Source of the DNA: Mariniflexile gromovii
GTDB taxonomy: Bacteria; Bacteroidota; Bacteroidia; Flavobacteriales; Flavobacteriaceae
DNA length: 64,000 bases
Assembly: GCF_017814435.1 (NCBI RefSeq)
Contig: NZ_JAGJCB010000004.1
Span: 274,911-338,910, forward strand
Reading direction: 5' to 3'
A model generated the notes under the pieces. It did not search any database and was not told the DNA's origin. It saw only the letters and a list, made by a program, of their open reading frames with translations. The position numbers and the translations under genes are program-made. Shown here in pieces: positions 44,964 to 53,623 of the stretch; within the stretch, counting starts at the first letter, position 1, and every line of letters starts with the position of its first letter.

Positions 44964-46031
44964 ATGAAAAAAAACAAATCCCCTAGCCTAAAAAAAGCAC
45001 TCAAAAAGTATAGGGTTAATTCATCAGAGATTTTAAAACCTCCAGAAATTGCTTGGGGGATGATAAGCAAAGATAAAAACAATTTTATTCCTCTTGGCAC
45101 TTTAGGCAATTTCAGCTTAATAATTGGAAAAGCTAAAAGCAAAAAATCGTTTTTTATTGGTTTAATCACTTCTACTATACTTAAAAACAATAAGAACTTA
45201 TTAAATCATTTACAAAGTCGATTACCGAAAGGAAAAGAGGGGGTATTATATTTCGATACAGAACAAGGTAAGTATCATGTGCAATTAGTTTTGAAACGTA
45301 TCTGCAAGCAGATTAATATTAAAAACCCCAAGCATCTTAAAATGTATGGTTTAAGAAGTTTAAACCCAAAGGAAAGACTTGATTTAATTGAGTTTGCAAT
45401 ATACAAAAACGATGATATTGGTTTTGTAGTTATTGATGGGATTAAAGACCTAATAACTTCAATTAATAGTGAGGAAGAAGCAACTGGAATCGCAAGTAAA
45501 TTGTTAAAATGGTCAGAAGAACGAAATATTCATATTGTGTGCGTTCTTCATCAAAACAAAGGAGATAACAACGCTAGAGGGCATTTGGGTAGTGAGTTGG
45601 TTCACAAAGCCGAAACGGTTTTGTCGGTATCAAAATCTGAAAATGATAAAAACATATCTGTTGTAGAAGCTGAAATGTGCAGAAATGAAGAACCCGACAT
45701 TTTTGCATTTGAGATTATAGATGGATTACCTATTCAAGTTGAAGATTATGAAGAAAGGGCTAAAACAAAAAAGAAAAAATATGATGTCTTGGATATTCCT
45801 CATTATCAAATGTACCAACTCCTCACAGAAGTCTATTCATTTAAAAATGAATATAAATATGCTGAATTAATGATTGCAATTAAAACAGCACACAAAAAGC
45901 AACTTAAAAAACCTTTGGCAGATATACCAGCTAGAGACTTAATAATATATATGAAAAACATGAATTGGCTTATTCAAGAAAAAGAAAGAATGCCTTATAA
46001 GTTAGGGAAATATGAAACTAAAACAGATTAA
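44964..46031 (+). CDS. RepA-like AAA (RecA-fold) ATPase of the element
   Basis: 355 residues with a RecA-type ATPase core. The Walker A region is LIIGKAKSKKSFFIGL, slightly unusual with Lys for Gly before the KS. Walker B is FVVIDGIKDL, and VLHQNKGDNNARGHLGSEL is the typical RepA/AAA_25 segment. A C-terminal winged-helix-like part follows. It probably acts as a replicative helicase or DNA-mobilisation ATPase of the element. The next 106 bp hold palindromes that could be its target. Confidence 0.8.
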   Translation: MKKNKSPSLKKALKKYRVNSSEILKPPEIAWGMISKDKNNFIPLGTLGNFSLIIGKAKSKKSFFIGLITSTILKNNKNLLNHLQSRLPKGKEGVLYFDTEQGKYHVQLVLKRICKQINIKNPKHLKMYGLRSLNPKERLDLIEFAIYKNDDIGFVVIDGIKDLITSINSEEEATGIASKLLKWSEERNIHIVCVLHQNKGDNNARGHLGSELVHKAETVLSVSKSENDKNISVVEAEMCRNEEPDIFAFEIIDGLPIQVEDYEERAKTKKKKYDVLDIPHYQMYQLLTEVYSFKNEYKYAELMIAIKTAHKKQLKKPLADIPARDLIIYMKNMNWLIQEKERMPYKLGKYETKTD

Positions 46032-46037
46032 GTGTTT

Positions 46038-46127
46038 CATGTGTTAACACATGTTTTTAACGCATTTATAATTATGTGTTAATAAGTTAAGTGCCTATAT
46101 AAAGGCACTAACATAACACAAAAAAAT
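46038..46127. other. Palindrome cluster downstream of RepA-like gene
   Basis: CATGTGTTAACACATG (46038-46053) is a perfect 16-bp palindrome. About 20 bp later TGTGTTAATAAGTTAAGTGCC faces GGCACTAACATAACACA across TATATAAA, an imperfect inverted repeat with shared GTGTTA words. The position beside a RepA-like gene suggests an origin, operator or transfer site; it could also be a terminator/attenuator. Confidence 0.55.
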
Positions 46128-46137
46128 ACTATTTATA

Positions 46138-46872
46138 ATGAACATAAAAAAAATAAAAACAATGAGAACAAGATTAGAATTTCAAAAAGAGCGGTATGAG
46201 TTATTTAATAAAAACATGAACGACTTTGCCTCAATTTTTTGTGATGTTATTAAGGAGTTAGGTAAACAAGGCATTGATGGATATAGCTTTGAAGAATTAA
46301 AAGAAGGGAACTTTCAAAAATTATTTGAAGATTATCACAAAAATCAACAGTTAAAGAACGAGGTAACAAAAAACATGATTTATGAAAAGTACCTCGATTT
46401 ATATGGTTATAATGATGCAGAATTAAAAAAATTGGAAACTAATTACAAACGTTATTTAGACAGGGAATTTAGCTTTTACTTAATTAATGATAGTTTTTAT
46501 GAATACTGTAAAAATAATTTTAAACAAAACCCTTTATTAAAGTCGTTCCTAGAAAATGCACCAGAGATTAAAATTTTCAAAATATTTGATTTTGTTAACA
46601 TCAAAGGAAATAACATAAAAATTGATGTTCCCGAAGAATTATTTACTCTTTATGCCACTAGCCATAAACAGCTTGAAACAATGAAAAATATAAAAGAGTT
46701 TGTTAGAGTTGCTAAAAAGCTTGAAATGACCTCTAACGACATCCTAGAGCCTTTAGTAAAGTATTTAAATCATAAGGATGGTAGTTTTTTTATAAATGGC
46801 ACTAAAGGTCTTTCAGACGACTTAAATACAATTAATTTTAATTACCACAAAATATTAACCATACAGTCATGA
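46138..46872 (+). CDS. Hypothetical protein of the element
   Basis: 244 residues, mainly helical and charged (RLEFQKERYELFNKNMNDF), no signal peptide or recognised domain. An internal start at MRTRLEF (46162) is possible. It ends in an ATGA overlap with a 46-codon gene, indicating coupled translation. It may serve replication or mobilisation, but nothing in it shows that directly. Confidence 0.6.
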   Translation: MNIKKIKTMRTRLEFQKERYELFNKNMNDFASIFCDVIKELGKQGIDGYSFEELKEGNFQKLFEDYHKNQQLKNEVTKNMIYEKYLDLYGYNDAELKKLETNYKRYLDREFSFYLINDSFYEYCKNNFKQNPLLKSFLENAPEIKIFKIFDFVNIKGNNIKIDVPEELFTLYATSHKQLETMKNIKEFVRVAKKLEMTSNDILEPLVKYLNHKDGSFFINGTKGLSDDLNTINFNYHKILTIQS

Positions 46873-47009
46873 AGATAAAAATTTTAGAGAGCGATAGTAC
46901 GCCAAAATTCGAAGAGAGAATTAATCAATTGTTAAAAAAAGGTTGGAAAATAAAAGGAAATCTATTCCGTGGGAAGGATTGTCTTACCGCAATAATGTGT
47001 AAAAATTAG
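46869..47009 (+). CDS. Small DUF1737-like protein
   Basis: 46 residues starting MKIKILESDSTPKFEERINQ, then LLKKGWKIKGNLFRGKDCLT and a short tail. The pattern of charged start, INxLLxxGW and a final hydrophobic strand is that of DUF1737-type mini-proteins, which often accompany plasmid or phage genes. Its ATG overlaps the stop of the upstream gene (ATGA). A terminator hairpin follows 26 bp later. Confidence 0.62.
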   Translation: MKIKILESDSTPKFEERINQLLKKGWKIKGNLFRGKDCLTAIMCKN

Positions 47010-47034
47010 TTCTGCTTTATTAATTATTGTTGTG

Positions 47035-47067
47035 AAGGGTAGTCAAAATTATTAGATTACCCTTTTT
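47035..47067 (+). terminator. Terminator of the element's replication operon
   Basis: AAGGGTA and TACCCTT arms separated by about 17 nt, followed by a T-run, downstream of the DUF1737-like gene. Confidence 0.6.
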
Positions 47068-47297
47068 GTTATAATGTTGTTATCTTTTAAAAAAACCTTG
47101 TAGCCAAAGGGTTTTTCAATACTTTTAATATTTTTAAAAGAAGTTTATAACCAAAAAGATAACAAGAATCATATCTGTGTAAAGCGAGTGAAGGTTGCTG
47201 TGCGTAACATATTGTACCAAACTAAAAAGTCGAGCAAAGTAACTAAAAGATTTATCAAGTCAAATACAAATTATTGTATTACAAATAATCAATTGAA

Positions 47298-47690
47298 TTA
47301 ATCAATCCATTTAAGAACTTCAATTATATTTCCAAGAGTATCACTAGTAACTATAACTTCCTTTTTCAACGTACCTCCAAACCCGTTTTTTGCTGTAAAA
47401 GTGGAATAAACAGTTAAGAATGAATCCATATCTTTATACCTAGTTTCTATATGTTCATAGCTATTCGGATCATTTAAAGCTTCTTTAATCTGTTCTGTAA
47501 GCTTAATATGAGAGCCGTCCCAACCACTAAATAGTTTTTCAATATTTTGTTGATGGATTTCTTTTTTTGTTAATGTGCTTTTAGGCTCATTGGAACAAGT
47601 TTTTACTAGAATACCAATTACTATTACTGATAATATTATAGTTATTGCGCAACCTTTGTTAAAGCCTTTTGGAGTTGGTCCATTTGTCAT
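47298..47690 (-). CDS. Single-pass membrane protein, function unknown
   Basis: 130 residues. One N-terminal hydrophobic segment (GCAITIILSVIVIGILVKTC) anchors a soluble domain with NDPNSYEHIETRYKDMDSFLTVYSTFTAKNGFGG, a sequence style I associate with uncharacterised Bacteroidota membrane-anchored proteins. It is divergent from the XRE regulator across 86 bp containing the operators, so the regulator may control it as well. Confidence 0.65.
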   Translation of the reverse strand: MTNGPTPKGFNKGCAITIILSVIVIGILVKTCSNEPKSTLTKKEIHQQNIEKLFSGWDGSHIKLTEQIKEALNDPNSYEHIETRYKDMDSFLTVYSTFTAKNGFGGTLKKEVIVTSDTLGNIIEVLKWID

Positions 47691-47725
47691 ATTGTAATAA
47701 GTTTTTCACAAATATATAAAAAATT

Positions 47726-47779
47726 AATGACCGATTAGTCATTGTTAAAATTACAGAAACAAATGACCTTAGTGTCATG
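47726..47779. promoter_or_regulatory. Two tandem operators upstream of the XRE regulator
   Basis: AATGAC-N6-GTCATT at 47726-47743 is a perfect inverted repeat. AATGAC-N6-GTCATG at 47762-47779 repeats it exactly 36 bp downstream and includes the XRE start codon ATG (47777). The layout (upstream and start-overlapping sites) resembles autoregulated controller or repressor operators. Confidence 0.75.
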
Positions 47780-47989
47780 GAAAACCTCTCCAAAGAAGAA
47801 GTGTTATTGCAACTTGCTAAAAGAGTTAAAGAATTACGCTTAAAGAAAGGTGTAAGCCAGCAAAACGCTTATAATGACACCAGCATTCACTTTGCCAGAA
47901 TAGAACAGGGCAAGAGGGATATTAGTTATTTTACTCTATACAAAATCAGTAAATATTTTGACATTGAATTAAGAGACTTTTTTAAATAA
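47777..47989 (+). CDS. XRE-family transcriptional regulator
   Basis: A 70-residue single HTH_3 domain: LAKRVKELRLKKGVSQQNAYND, then SIHFARIEQGKRDISYFTLY and KISKYFDIELRDFF. It is a minimal Cro/CI- or controller-type DNA-binding protein. Two AATGAC-N6-GTCAT operators overlap its promoter and start. The NACHT gene follows on the same strand after 80 bp, so it is a good candidate to regulate that defence gene. Confidence 0.88.
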   Translation: MENLSKEEVLLQLAKRVKELRLKKGVSQQNAYNDTSIHFARIEQGKRDISYFTLYKISKYFDIELRDFFK

Positions 47990-48069
47990 TAGTCTCAAAT
48001 TCATTTTTATTATCATTATTTAATTTATCAGCTGCACTTTTTATTTAATTTAGATGAAAATTAATATCT

Positions 48070-51000
48070 ATGGTAAAAAAAGGAGGGGATTTTGAAATTT
48101 TAGCTATAGAATTTCTTGCCAAAATTTTTACTGAATTAAATTACTCAGTTGTCCGCAAAAGACCACAAACCTCTGGCACTCAAGATGGTTATGATAATTT
48201 GATAGAAATTGTTGACAGTAAATATATAAGCCATTATATATATTGTGAATGTAAGGATTACACAACTGAACTCAACTATACAAGTGCATTTACTAAAATA
48301 CCTCAACTTTATTCTACTCATGAAGAAATTGACTTGATGTTGTTTATTTCTCCTAAAAGAAATTTCACTAATATCTTTGAAGAAACAAGAAACAAACCTT
48401 TCTTAGAGTTTTTGGGAAACAATAAACTTAAAGTTGCATTTTTAAGTCCTGAAACCTTCGTTAATGAATATTTCTCTCTTTATCCAGAATTATACAGGAA
48501 AATATATCCTACAAATAGCCTAAAAATATCAAAAAGTGATAGACTAAAATTATTAGATAAGTTTGATAAGTTTATTTTTTCAAGCAAAAATCTCAGCAAA
48601 ATAATTATTAGTGAAACTGATAAAAATAAATTTATTAGAGATATTAAGAAAGATTATTTCCATATTGAAAGAACAATTAGATATTCACAAAATAGAACAT
48701 TCTATTATGATAGAAAAGCAGAAAAAAACACATTAGAGAAAGCAATAGGACAAACAAAACTAGGTCTTGTACTATTGGGAAATCCAGGGTATGGTAAATC
48801 TCATGAATTAGTTAATTTGGCTATAAATTTGTGGGATAGTAGGGATAAAAAGAACTTAATTCCCGTATTTTTTATTTTGAAGAATTTTTCATCAGATTCT
48901 AATATAGAATCATTATTACCAATTAATTACAAATTAATTCACAACATAATCCTTATATTGGATGGAGTTGATGAAATAGAAAACATAATTGATTTTAGTA
49001 ATAAACTCCGCAACTTCATTTCACAAAATTCAGAATACATTGATAAATCTAAAATGAAGTTTTTAATTAGTTGCCGAACTAATGTTTACAAAAAATTTAT
49101 TAAAAAAATAAGTGATTTTGAAGTTAGCTTTCTTGATGAAATTAATACATCAAGTTCTGTACAATTTCTAAAAGATAAGTATAATTTAGATATTGGAAAA
49201 TACAAAAAATTTGATATTCATCAACATAGAGAACTTTTAGAAAACCCTTTTTATTTAGACCTTATTGGAAAACATTTTCAAAATAAAAAAACACTATTAA
49301 CAAACAAAGCCAAGCTAATAGATAAATATGTTACGTCAAGATTAGAATACGACAAAATCAAAAAATATCAGAACGATGTAAATTTTGATACAGATAAAGT
49401 TGCTAGCTATACTCAAAAAACCGCTTTTGCGTTAGAAGCAATGCAAAAGCCCTCTTTAAGTTCTTCAGAGATTAAAAGAGTGATAAAACTTGAAGCCAAA
49501 GAATTTTCTAAAAATCCATTTTTAGAAGAAAATTTAGATGGCAGTTGGTCTTTTGTCAAAAAGAACATTCAAGAATATTTTGTTTCTAGATTACTTCAAG
49601 ATTTATCTTTTGATGAAATAATTAACTTTGTAAAGATAGATTCAAAAACGAATAAAATACATCCAACATGGTATAACGTTTTAACTTTTCTATTGAATCT
49701 TGAACTTGACAAAGTTAAATACGATGAATTAATTAATTGGCTTTTAGCTAATGATTTTGAAATCCTCTTTAATGCAGATTCTAATAGAATATCAGATAAT
49801 ATTAGAAGTATTGTTCTACAAAATTTTTTCAATAAAAAATGTATTCAAGACACATTATGGATAAATGATGCCAAAGGGATTGCCTCATTCAGTCAATCTG
49901 ATGCCAATATCGATTATTTAATTGAAAATATTAAAAACGTTAAAATCCATAGAAGAGCAAGAGTCTCAGCAGTAACACTACTTTCCTATATGGATGTCAA
50001 CAGTAAATATCATTTTGAATTAAAAAAACTAATTATAAGAATTCTTAAAGAAAATAACCCCGAAGAGAAAGAAGACATCTATCTAAAACAAGATGTTATT
50101 AACCTTGCTGGAAGTTTAGGCTTAAACAATGATATTGATTTTTTTAATAAAATAATCAATATTTTAAAAGATAATGACAATAAAGAAATTGTAAGTGCAA
50201 TCATAAATTCAGTTCCTGACAAGTCTATAGCACCAAATATCCATTACTTTTTAGAAATTCTTGACAAGGCTATTGGCATTAAACGATGGAATACCAAGTC
50301 TGGGTACATGTCTATTTTTTCAAGGAAAGAATCCATCTTCAATCTTTTTAAACGAATAGACAACCCAGACACTCTTTTAATTATTTTTTCATTTTTACTT
50401 GATAGGCATAAAAATCATAACATAAAAGAGAATTTGTTTAAAGATTTCTCTAAACATATTGAATCAATATTAAAAGACAAAGAAAATTATCATGAGACTT
50501 TGATATGCATAATATGTGATGCTATTATTAATGATAGGATTGGATACTACCAAGATGAGATATTAGTAAATTTAGTTCAAGGTTGTAATATTGAAAATCA
50601 AGTTTTTTATACCGTTTTAAATAAAATCAAAGGCAATTCTATTAGTAAACACTTTCTATCATTTATTGTTCAGGAAAATTTTTATGACGAAATAGCTAAC
50701 CTGTATAACAAAAACCTATTAAATGATGATTTCATTAGAGAGTTCAGAAATGTAATAAGTTGCAGAAATTTACAGTTGAGTAAAATCTTTGAGAAACTTA
50801 TTGAAGAAAACACCAATTATAGATTTAAGGAAAAAATAAATATTGAAGAAGTCAATGAGAAAAACGAGTATTGGAAAATACATCATCAGAAAAATTTTGA
50901 TGTGTTATTTAACATAGATGAAATTATTAATCAAGTTTTTAAACTTTTTCATTTTTACAAAAAGAAAAAGTTAAGTCTTCATGATATAAGCAAGATTTAT

Positions 51001-52314
51001 GACAAATACTACCATGACTTTGAGATACAAAAACAAGTAACAGAAAACTCTAAAAATCTTTTTTATAATTTTTTGAGAGATTATCACCCAGAAAACAAAA
51101 GCTTAGATATTAAAGACGTCCCCCATGCAATAAAAAGCATACAAAACGATATTATCTACAAAATAATTCAAAATGTTCCGGACGAAAACAGCAATAGTAA
51201 TATAATAATAACCGAAGCTCAAACAGAATACTTGAAATCTTGGTGCATTACTAAAACAGATGAAGCTAATAGTTATTTTAAAAATCATCTTTTCAATCAC
51301 AAATCATGGAATCATCAAAAATATTTTTTATGTGAAGGGATTTACAAAATTCAAAAACGTTTCAATTTCAATTTAGATGAAGAGCTGCTATTAAACATGC
51401 TTTGGTTTAACCATCAAGAGAATAGTATTAATTTAGATTATATGATTGACTTCGTTAGCATAGATAAAATCAATCAGCGAATTTTAGTTAATCTAATGAA
51501 CAGGCAGTTAGATACAAACAGCTTTTACAATCACATTAAATACTGTATTGAGAATAATGTAAGCTTTGAACATTTAAACATTGATATAAAAAGTGAGATT
51601 TATTTGCTCACAGAAAACAATTCCTATTATGCGAATAGATTAATAGAAATATGTTATTATGAAGACCCAAAAACACTTAAAGAATTTTTAAATTATAAAG
51701 GTCAAGTTAATAATAAAGCTATTTTTATAGACAATATTATATCCATACTAATTAAAACTAGCGAAGAAAAAATTGTAAATGAATTTATAATTACTAACTA
51801 TTCAAATTTAATCAAAGATAATATTTATAGAGAAATTGATTTAATTAAAAAGCTTATTACTACAAATAATGCAACTGTTTTTGAAAAACTACTTTCCTTA
51901 TATCATTACAATATTAAGAATTCTGTTAAAGAAGTATTTGAATTTAGAAGTAACGAATCATTAAAATACACTAACAACAAAGCATTAGAAGATTTATTTA
52001 AAATTATTGAATTTTGCCTAACAGAACCTAACATTAAAGATATAAGTGGTCGCCATGATGACCCATTAAGGTTTTCTTGTGAGACAATAGTAAATATTTG
52101 CAAATCAAACTTTATCGATACTACAATTGACTCAATGAAAAAAGTTGAAAATATGGAAAAAGTCCTAATTGAAAATAAAAAGGTTGATTTATTTTACTTT
52201 TATAAACTTAAAAATGACTTACAAGAAATCTACATTATTCACAAATCTAAACCTTATCAGCTAAATGCAGTACTAAAGGTTTTAAATGATTATAAATACC
52301 TATTTATTGAGTAG
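48070..52314 (+). CDS. PD-(D/E)xK nuclease-NACHT NTPase, putative anti-phage effector
   Basis: 1414 residues. Positions 1-145 form a restriction-endonuclease-like domain (Asp42 in GYDNLIEI; ECK at 60-62 in YCECKDY). The NACHT STAND NTPase follows: Walker A GNPGYGKS (237-244), Walker B ILILDGVDE (294-302), and FLISCRTN (331-338). From about 500 the rest is a long helical, probably HEAT-like sensor region. STAND NTPases with nuclease effectors defend bacteria by sensing phage proteins and cleaving DNA. It fills the right 4.2 kb of the element and stops just before the right-end repeats. The target is unknown. Confidence 0.85.
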   Translation: MVKKGGDFEILAIEFLAKIFTELNYSVVRKRPQTSGTQDGYDNLIEIVDSKYISHYIYCECKDYTTELNYTSAFTKIPQLYSTHEEIDLMLFISPKRNFTNIFEETRNKPFLEFLGNNKLKVAFLSPETFVNEYFSLYPELYRKIYPTNSLKISKSDRLKLLDKFDKFIFSSKNLSKIIISETDKNKFIRDIKKDYFHIERTIRYSQNRTFYYDRKAEKNTLEKAIGQTKLGLVLLGNPGYGKSHELVNLAINLWDSRDKKNLIPVFFILKNFSSDSNIESLLPINYKLIHNIILILDGVDEIENIIDFSNKLRNFISQNSEYIDKSKMKFLISCRTNVYKKFIKKISDFEVSFLDEINTSSSVQFLKDKYNLDIGKYKKFDIHQHRELLENPFYLDLIGKHFQNKKTLLTNKAKLIDKYVTSRLEYDKIKKYQNDVNFDTDKVASYTQKTAFALEAMQKPSLSSSEIKRVIKLEAKEFSKNPFLEENLDGSWSFVKKNIQEYFVSRLLQDLSFDEIINFVKIDSKTNKIHPTWYNVLTFLLNLELDKVKYDELINWLLANDFEILFNADSNRISDNIRSIVLQNFFNKKCIQDTLWINDAKGIASFSQSDANIDYLIENIKNVKIHRRARVSAVTLLSYMDVNSKYHFELKKLIIRILKENNPEEKEDIYLKQDVINLAGSLGLNNDIDFFNKIINILKDNDNKEIVSAIINSVPDKSIAPNIHYFLEILDKAIGIKRWNTKSGYMSIFSRKESIFNLFKRIDNPDTLLIIFSFLLDRHKNHNIKENLFKDFSKHIESILKDKENYHETLICIICDAIINDRIGYYQDEILVNLVQGCNIENQVFYTVLNKIKGNSISKHFLSFIVQENFYDEIANLYNKNLLNDDFIREFRNVISCRNLQLSKIFEKLIEENTNYRFKEKINIEEVNEKNEYWKIHHQKNFDVLFNIDEIINQVFKLFHFYKKKKLSLHDISKIYDKYYHDFEIQKQVTENSKNLFYNFLRDYHPENKSLDIKDVPHAIKSIQNDIIYKIIQNVPDENSNSNIIITEAQTEYLKSWCITKTDEANSYFKNHLFNHKSWNHQKYFLCEGIYKIQKRFNFNLDEELLLNMLWFNHQENSINLDYMIDFVSIDKINQRILVNLMNRQLDTNSFYNHIKYCIENNVSFEHLNIDIKSEIYLLTENNSYYANRLIEICYYEDPKTLKEFLNYKGQVNNKAIFIDNIISILIKTSEEKIVNEFIITNYSNLIKDNIYREIDLIKKLITTNNATVFEKLLSLYHYNIKNSVKEVFEFRSNESLKYTNNKALEDLFKIIEFCLTEPNIKDISGRHDDPLRFSCETIVNICKSNFIDTTIDSMKKVENMEKVLIENKKVDLFYFYKLKNDLQEIYIIHKSKPYQLNAVLKVLNDYKYLFIE

Positions 52315-52322
52315 CAAAAAGG

Positions 52323-52344
52323 TTTAGTACAACTTTAGTACAAA
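52323..52344. promoter_or_regulatory. Integrase arm-site-like repeats, right end
   Basis: TTTAGTACAA occurs twice in tandem (52323-52332 and 52334-52343), matching TTTTAGTACAA near the left end (42282-42292). This is the expected arrangement for arm-type integrase binding sites. Confidence 0.6.
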
Positions 52345-52355
52345 TATTTAAAACA

Positions 52356-52398
52356 AAAAACCTACACAGCTAATAATCAGCTATATAGGTTTTTAAAA
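52356..52398. terminator. Hairpin terminator at the right end of the element
   Basis: AAAAAACCTA...AGCT faces AGCTATATAGGTTTTT with A/T runs on both sides. It can end the NACHT transcript, and on the minus strand it supplies a new terminator for the tRNA-Leu gene after insertion. Confidence 0.65.
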
Positions 52399-52412
52399 AG
52401 TGCGGGCAGGGA
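52399..52412. other. Right attachment site (tRNA-Leu 3' end)
   Basis: AGTGCGGGCAGGGA, the 3' end of tRNA-Leu, is repeated with one mismatch at 42131-42144. The element lies between the two copies. Confidence 0.75.
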
Positions 52413-52482
52413 GACTCGAACTCCCACACCTCGCGGCACCAGATCCTAAGTCTGGCGTGTCTACCAATTCCACCACGCCCGC
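52401..52482 (-). tRNA. tRNA-Leu (anticodon UAG)
   Basis: 82 nt without encoded CCA. The acceptor GCGGGCG pairs with TGCCCGC, the discriminator is A, the anticodon stem CCAGA/TCTGG encloses CTTAGGA (anticodon TAG), a long variable arm typical of Leu follows, and the T-arm contains GGGAGTTCGAGTCTCCC. The 3' end is the integration target of the neighbouring element. Confidence 0.95.
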
Positions 52483-52610
52483 TAAAGGTCTGCAAATATA
52501 AACAAGATTTTTAAATTGCAAACTTCTAACGTACAAAAACATTCATTTTTTTATACTTTTAAAAAATAATGATTTATAGAGATGGATTCCCTTTTAGAAA
52601 ACCTTTAATT

Positions 52611-53552
52611 ATGAACAAAAAAACAATTTTAATCTTAATAATTTTTCTTTTTAGCAAGGAATCCATTTCCCAATCTGTAGAAGAACCTGTTGTTTTGAAC
52701 ACGAAAACAGGCGATATTTATGGAACTTTATTAATTGCAGATACCACTCAAGTTACACCAATCGTTTTAATTATAGCTGGTTCTGGTCCGACTGACAGAA
52801 ACGGCAACAACCCCATGATGGCAAACAACTCCTTAAAAATGCTTGCAGAAGGTTTAGCTGAACATGGCATTGCTTCTTTACGCTTCGATAAACGCGGCAT
52901 TGCAGAAAGTAAAAATGCCGGAGAAAAAGAAACCGATTTACGCTTTGAAAACTATATAGATGATGTAAAAGCATGGTGTTATTTAATTGAAAAAGATAAA
53001 AGATTCAGCAATTTAATAATCCTTGGTCATAGCGAAGGTTCTTTAATAGGCATGATAGCTGCCCAAGAAAACAACGCTAATAAATTTATTTCCCTGGCAG
53101 GTGCCGGATTTCCTGCGAGCGATATTTTACGCAAACAACTTAAAGAACAACCAGGGTTGGTATTGCCTCTTTCCCTCCCCATAATCGAAAAACTAGAAAA
53201 AGGAGAAACTGTTAGCAACCCTCCACAAATGCTCAACGCTTTATTTCGCCCCAGCGTTCAACCCTACTTAATTTCATGGTTTAAATACAATCCGCAAATA
53301 GAAATTGCAAAACTTGAGATACCTGTTTTAATTGTTCAAGGCACGACCGATATACAAGTTAGCATTGAGGATGCCGAAAAATTACATGAAGCTAACAAAA
53401 TGGCAAAAAAAGTAATTATTGAAAACATGAACCATATTCTAAAAGCATCCGAAGCCGATAGAACCAAAAACATCCAAACCTACAGCCATCCAACGCTGCC
53501 ATTAAAAGCGGAATTAATTCCAACCCTTGTAAACTTTATCAATCAACATTAA
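52611..53552 (+). CDS. Secreted alpha/beta hydrolase
   Basis: 313 residues from MNKKTILILIIFLF, chosen because it begins a signal peptide (cleavage near KESISQ); the upstream ATG at 52569 adds 14 unrelated residues. Oxyanion-type IIAGSGPTDRNGNN, nucleophile elbow GHSEGSL (Ser), acid in QGTTDIQ and His in NMNHIL give a full triad. It is probably a periplasmic esterase or peptidase-like enzyme; the substrate is not evident. Confidence 0.87.
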   Translation: MNKKTILILIIFLFSKESISQSVEEPVVLNTKTGDIYGTLLIADTTQVTPIVLIIAGSGPTDRNGNNPMMANNSLKMLAEGLAEHGIASLRFDKRGIAESKNAGEKETDLRFENYIDDVKAWCYLIEKDKRFSNLIILGHSEGSLIGMIAAQENNANKFISLAGAGFPASDILRKQLKEQPGLVLPLSLPIIEKLEKGETVSNPPQMLNALFRPSVQPYLISWFKYNPQIEIAKLEIPVLIVQGTTDIQVSIEDAEKLHEANKMAKKVIIENMNHILKASEADRTKNIQTYSHPTLPLKAELIPTLVNFINQH

Positions 53553-53592
53553 CATCAAGGTTATTCCAAACAACCTAAAACATTCTTTTTTG

Positions 53593-53600
53593 TACTTTTG
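53593..53600 (+). promoter_or_regulatory. Putative -7 box of the M20 peptidase gene
   Basis: TACTTTTG fits TAnnTTTG and sits 23 bp before the ATG, giving a plausible short leader. No clear TTG -33 element accompanies it. Confidence 0.45.
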
Positions 53601-53623
53601 AGGTATCTATACAAAAACTTCAA

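Noticed and set aside
42340..52314. Complete prophage or full conjugative element
   Set aside because: No capsid, tail, terminase, relaxase or type IV secretion genes were found among the element's genes.
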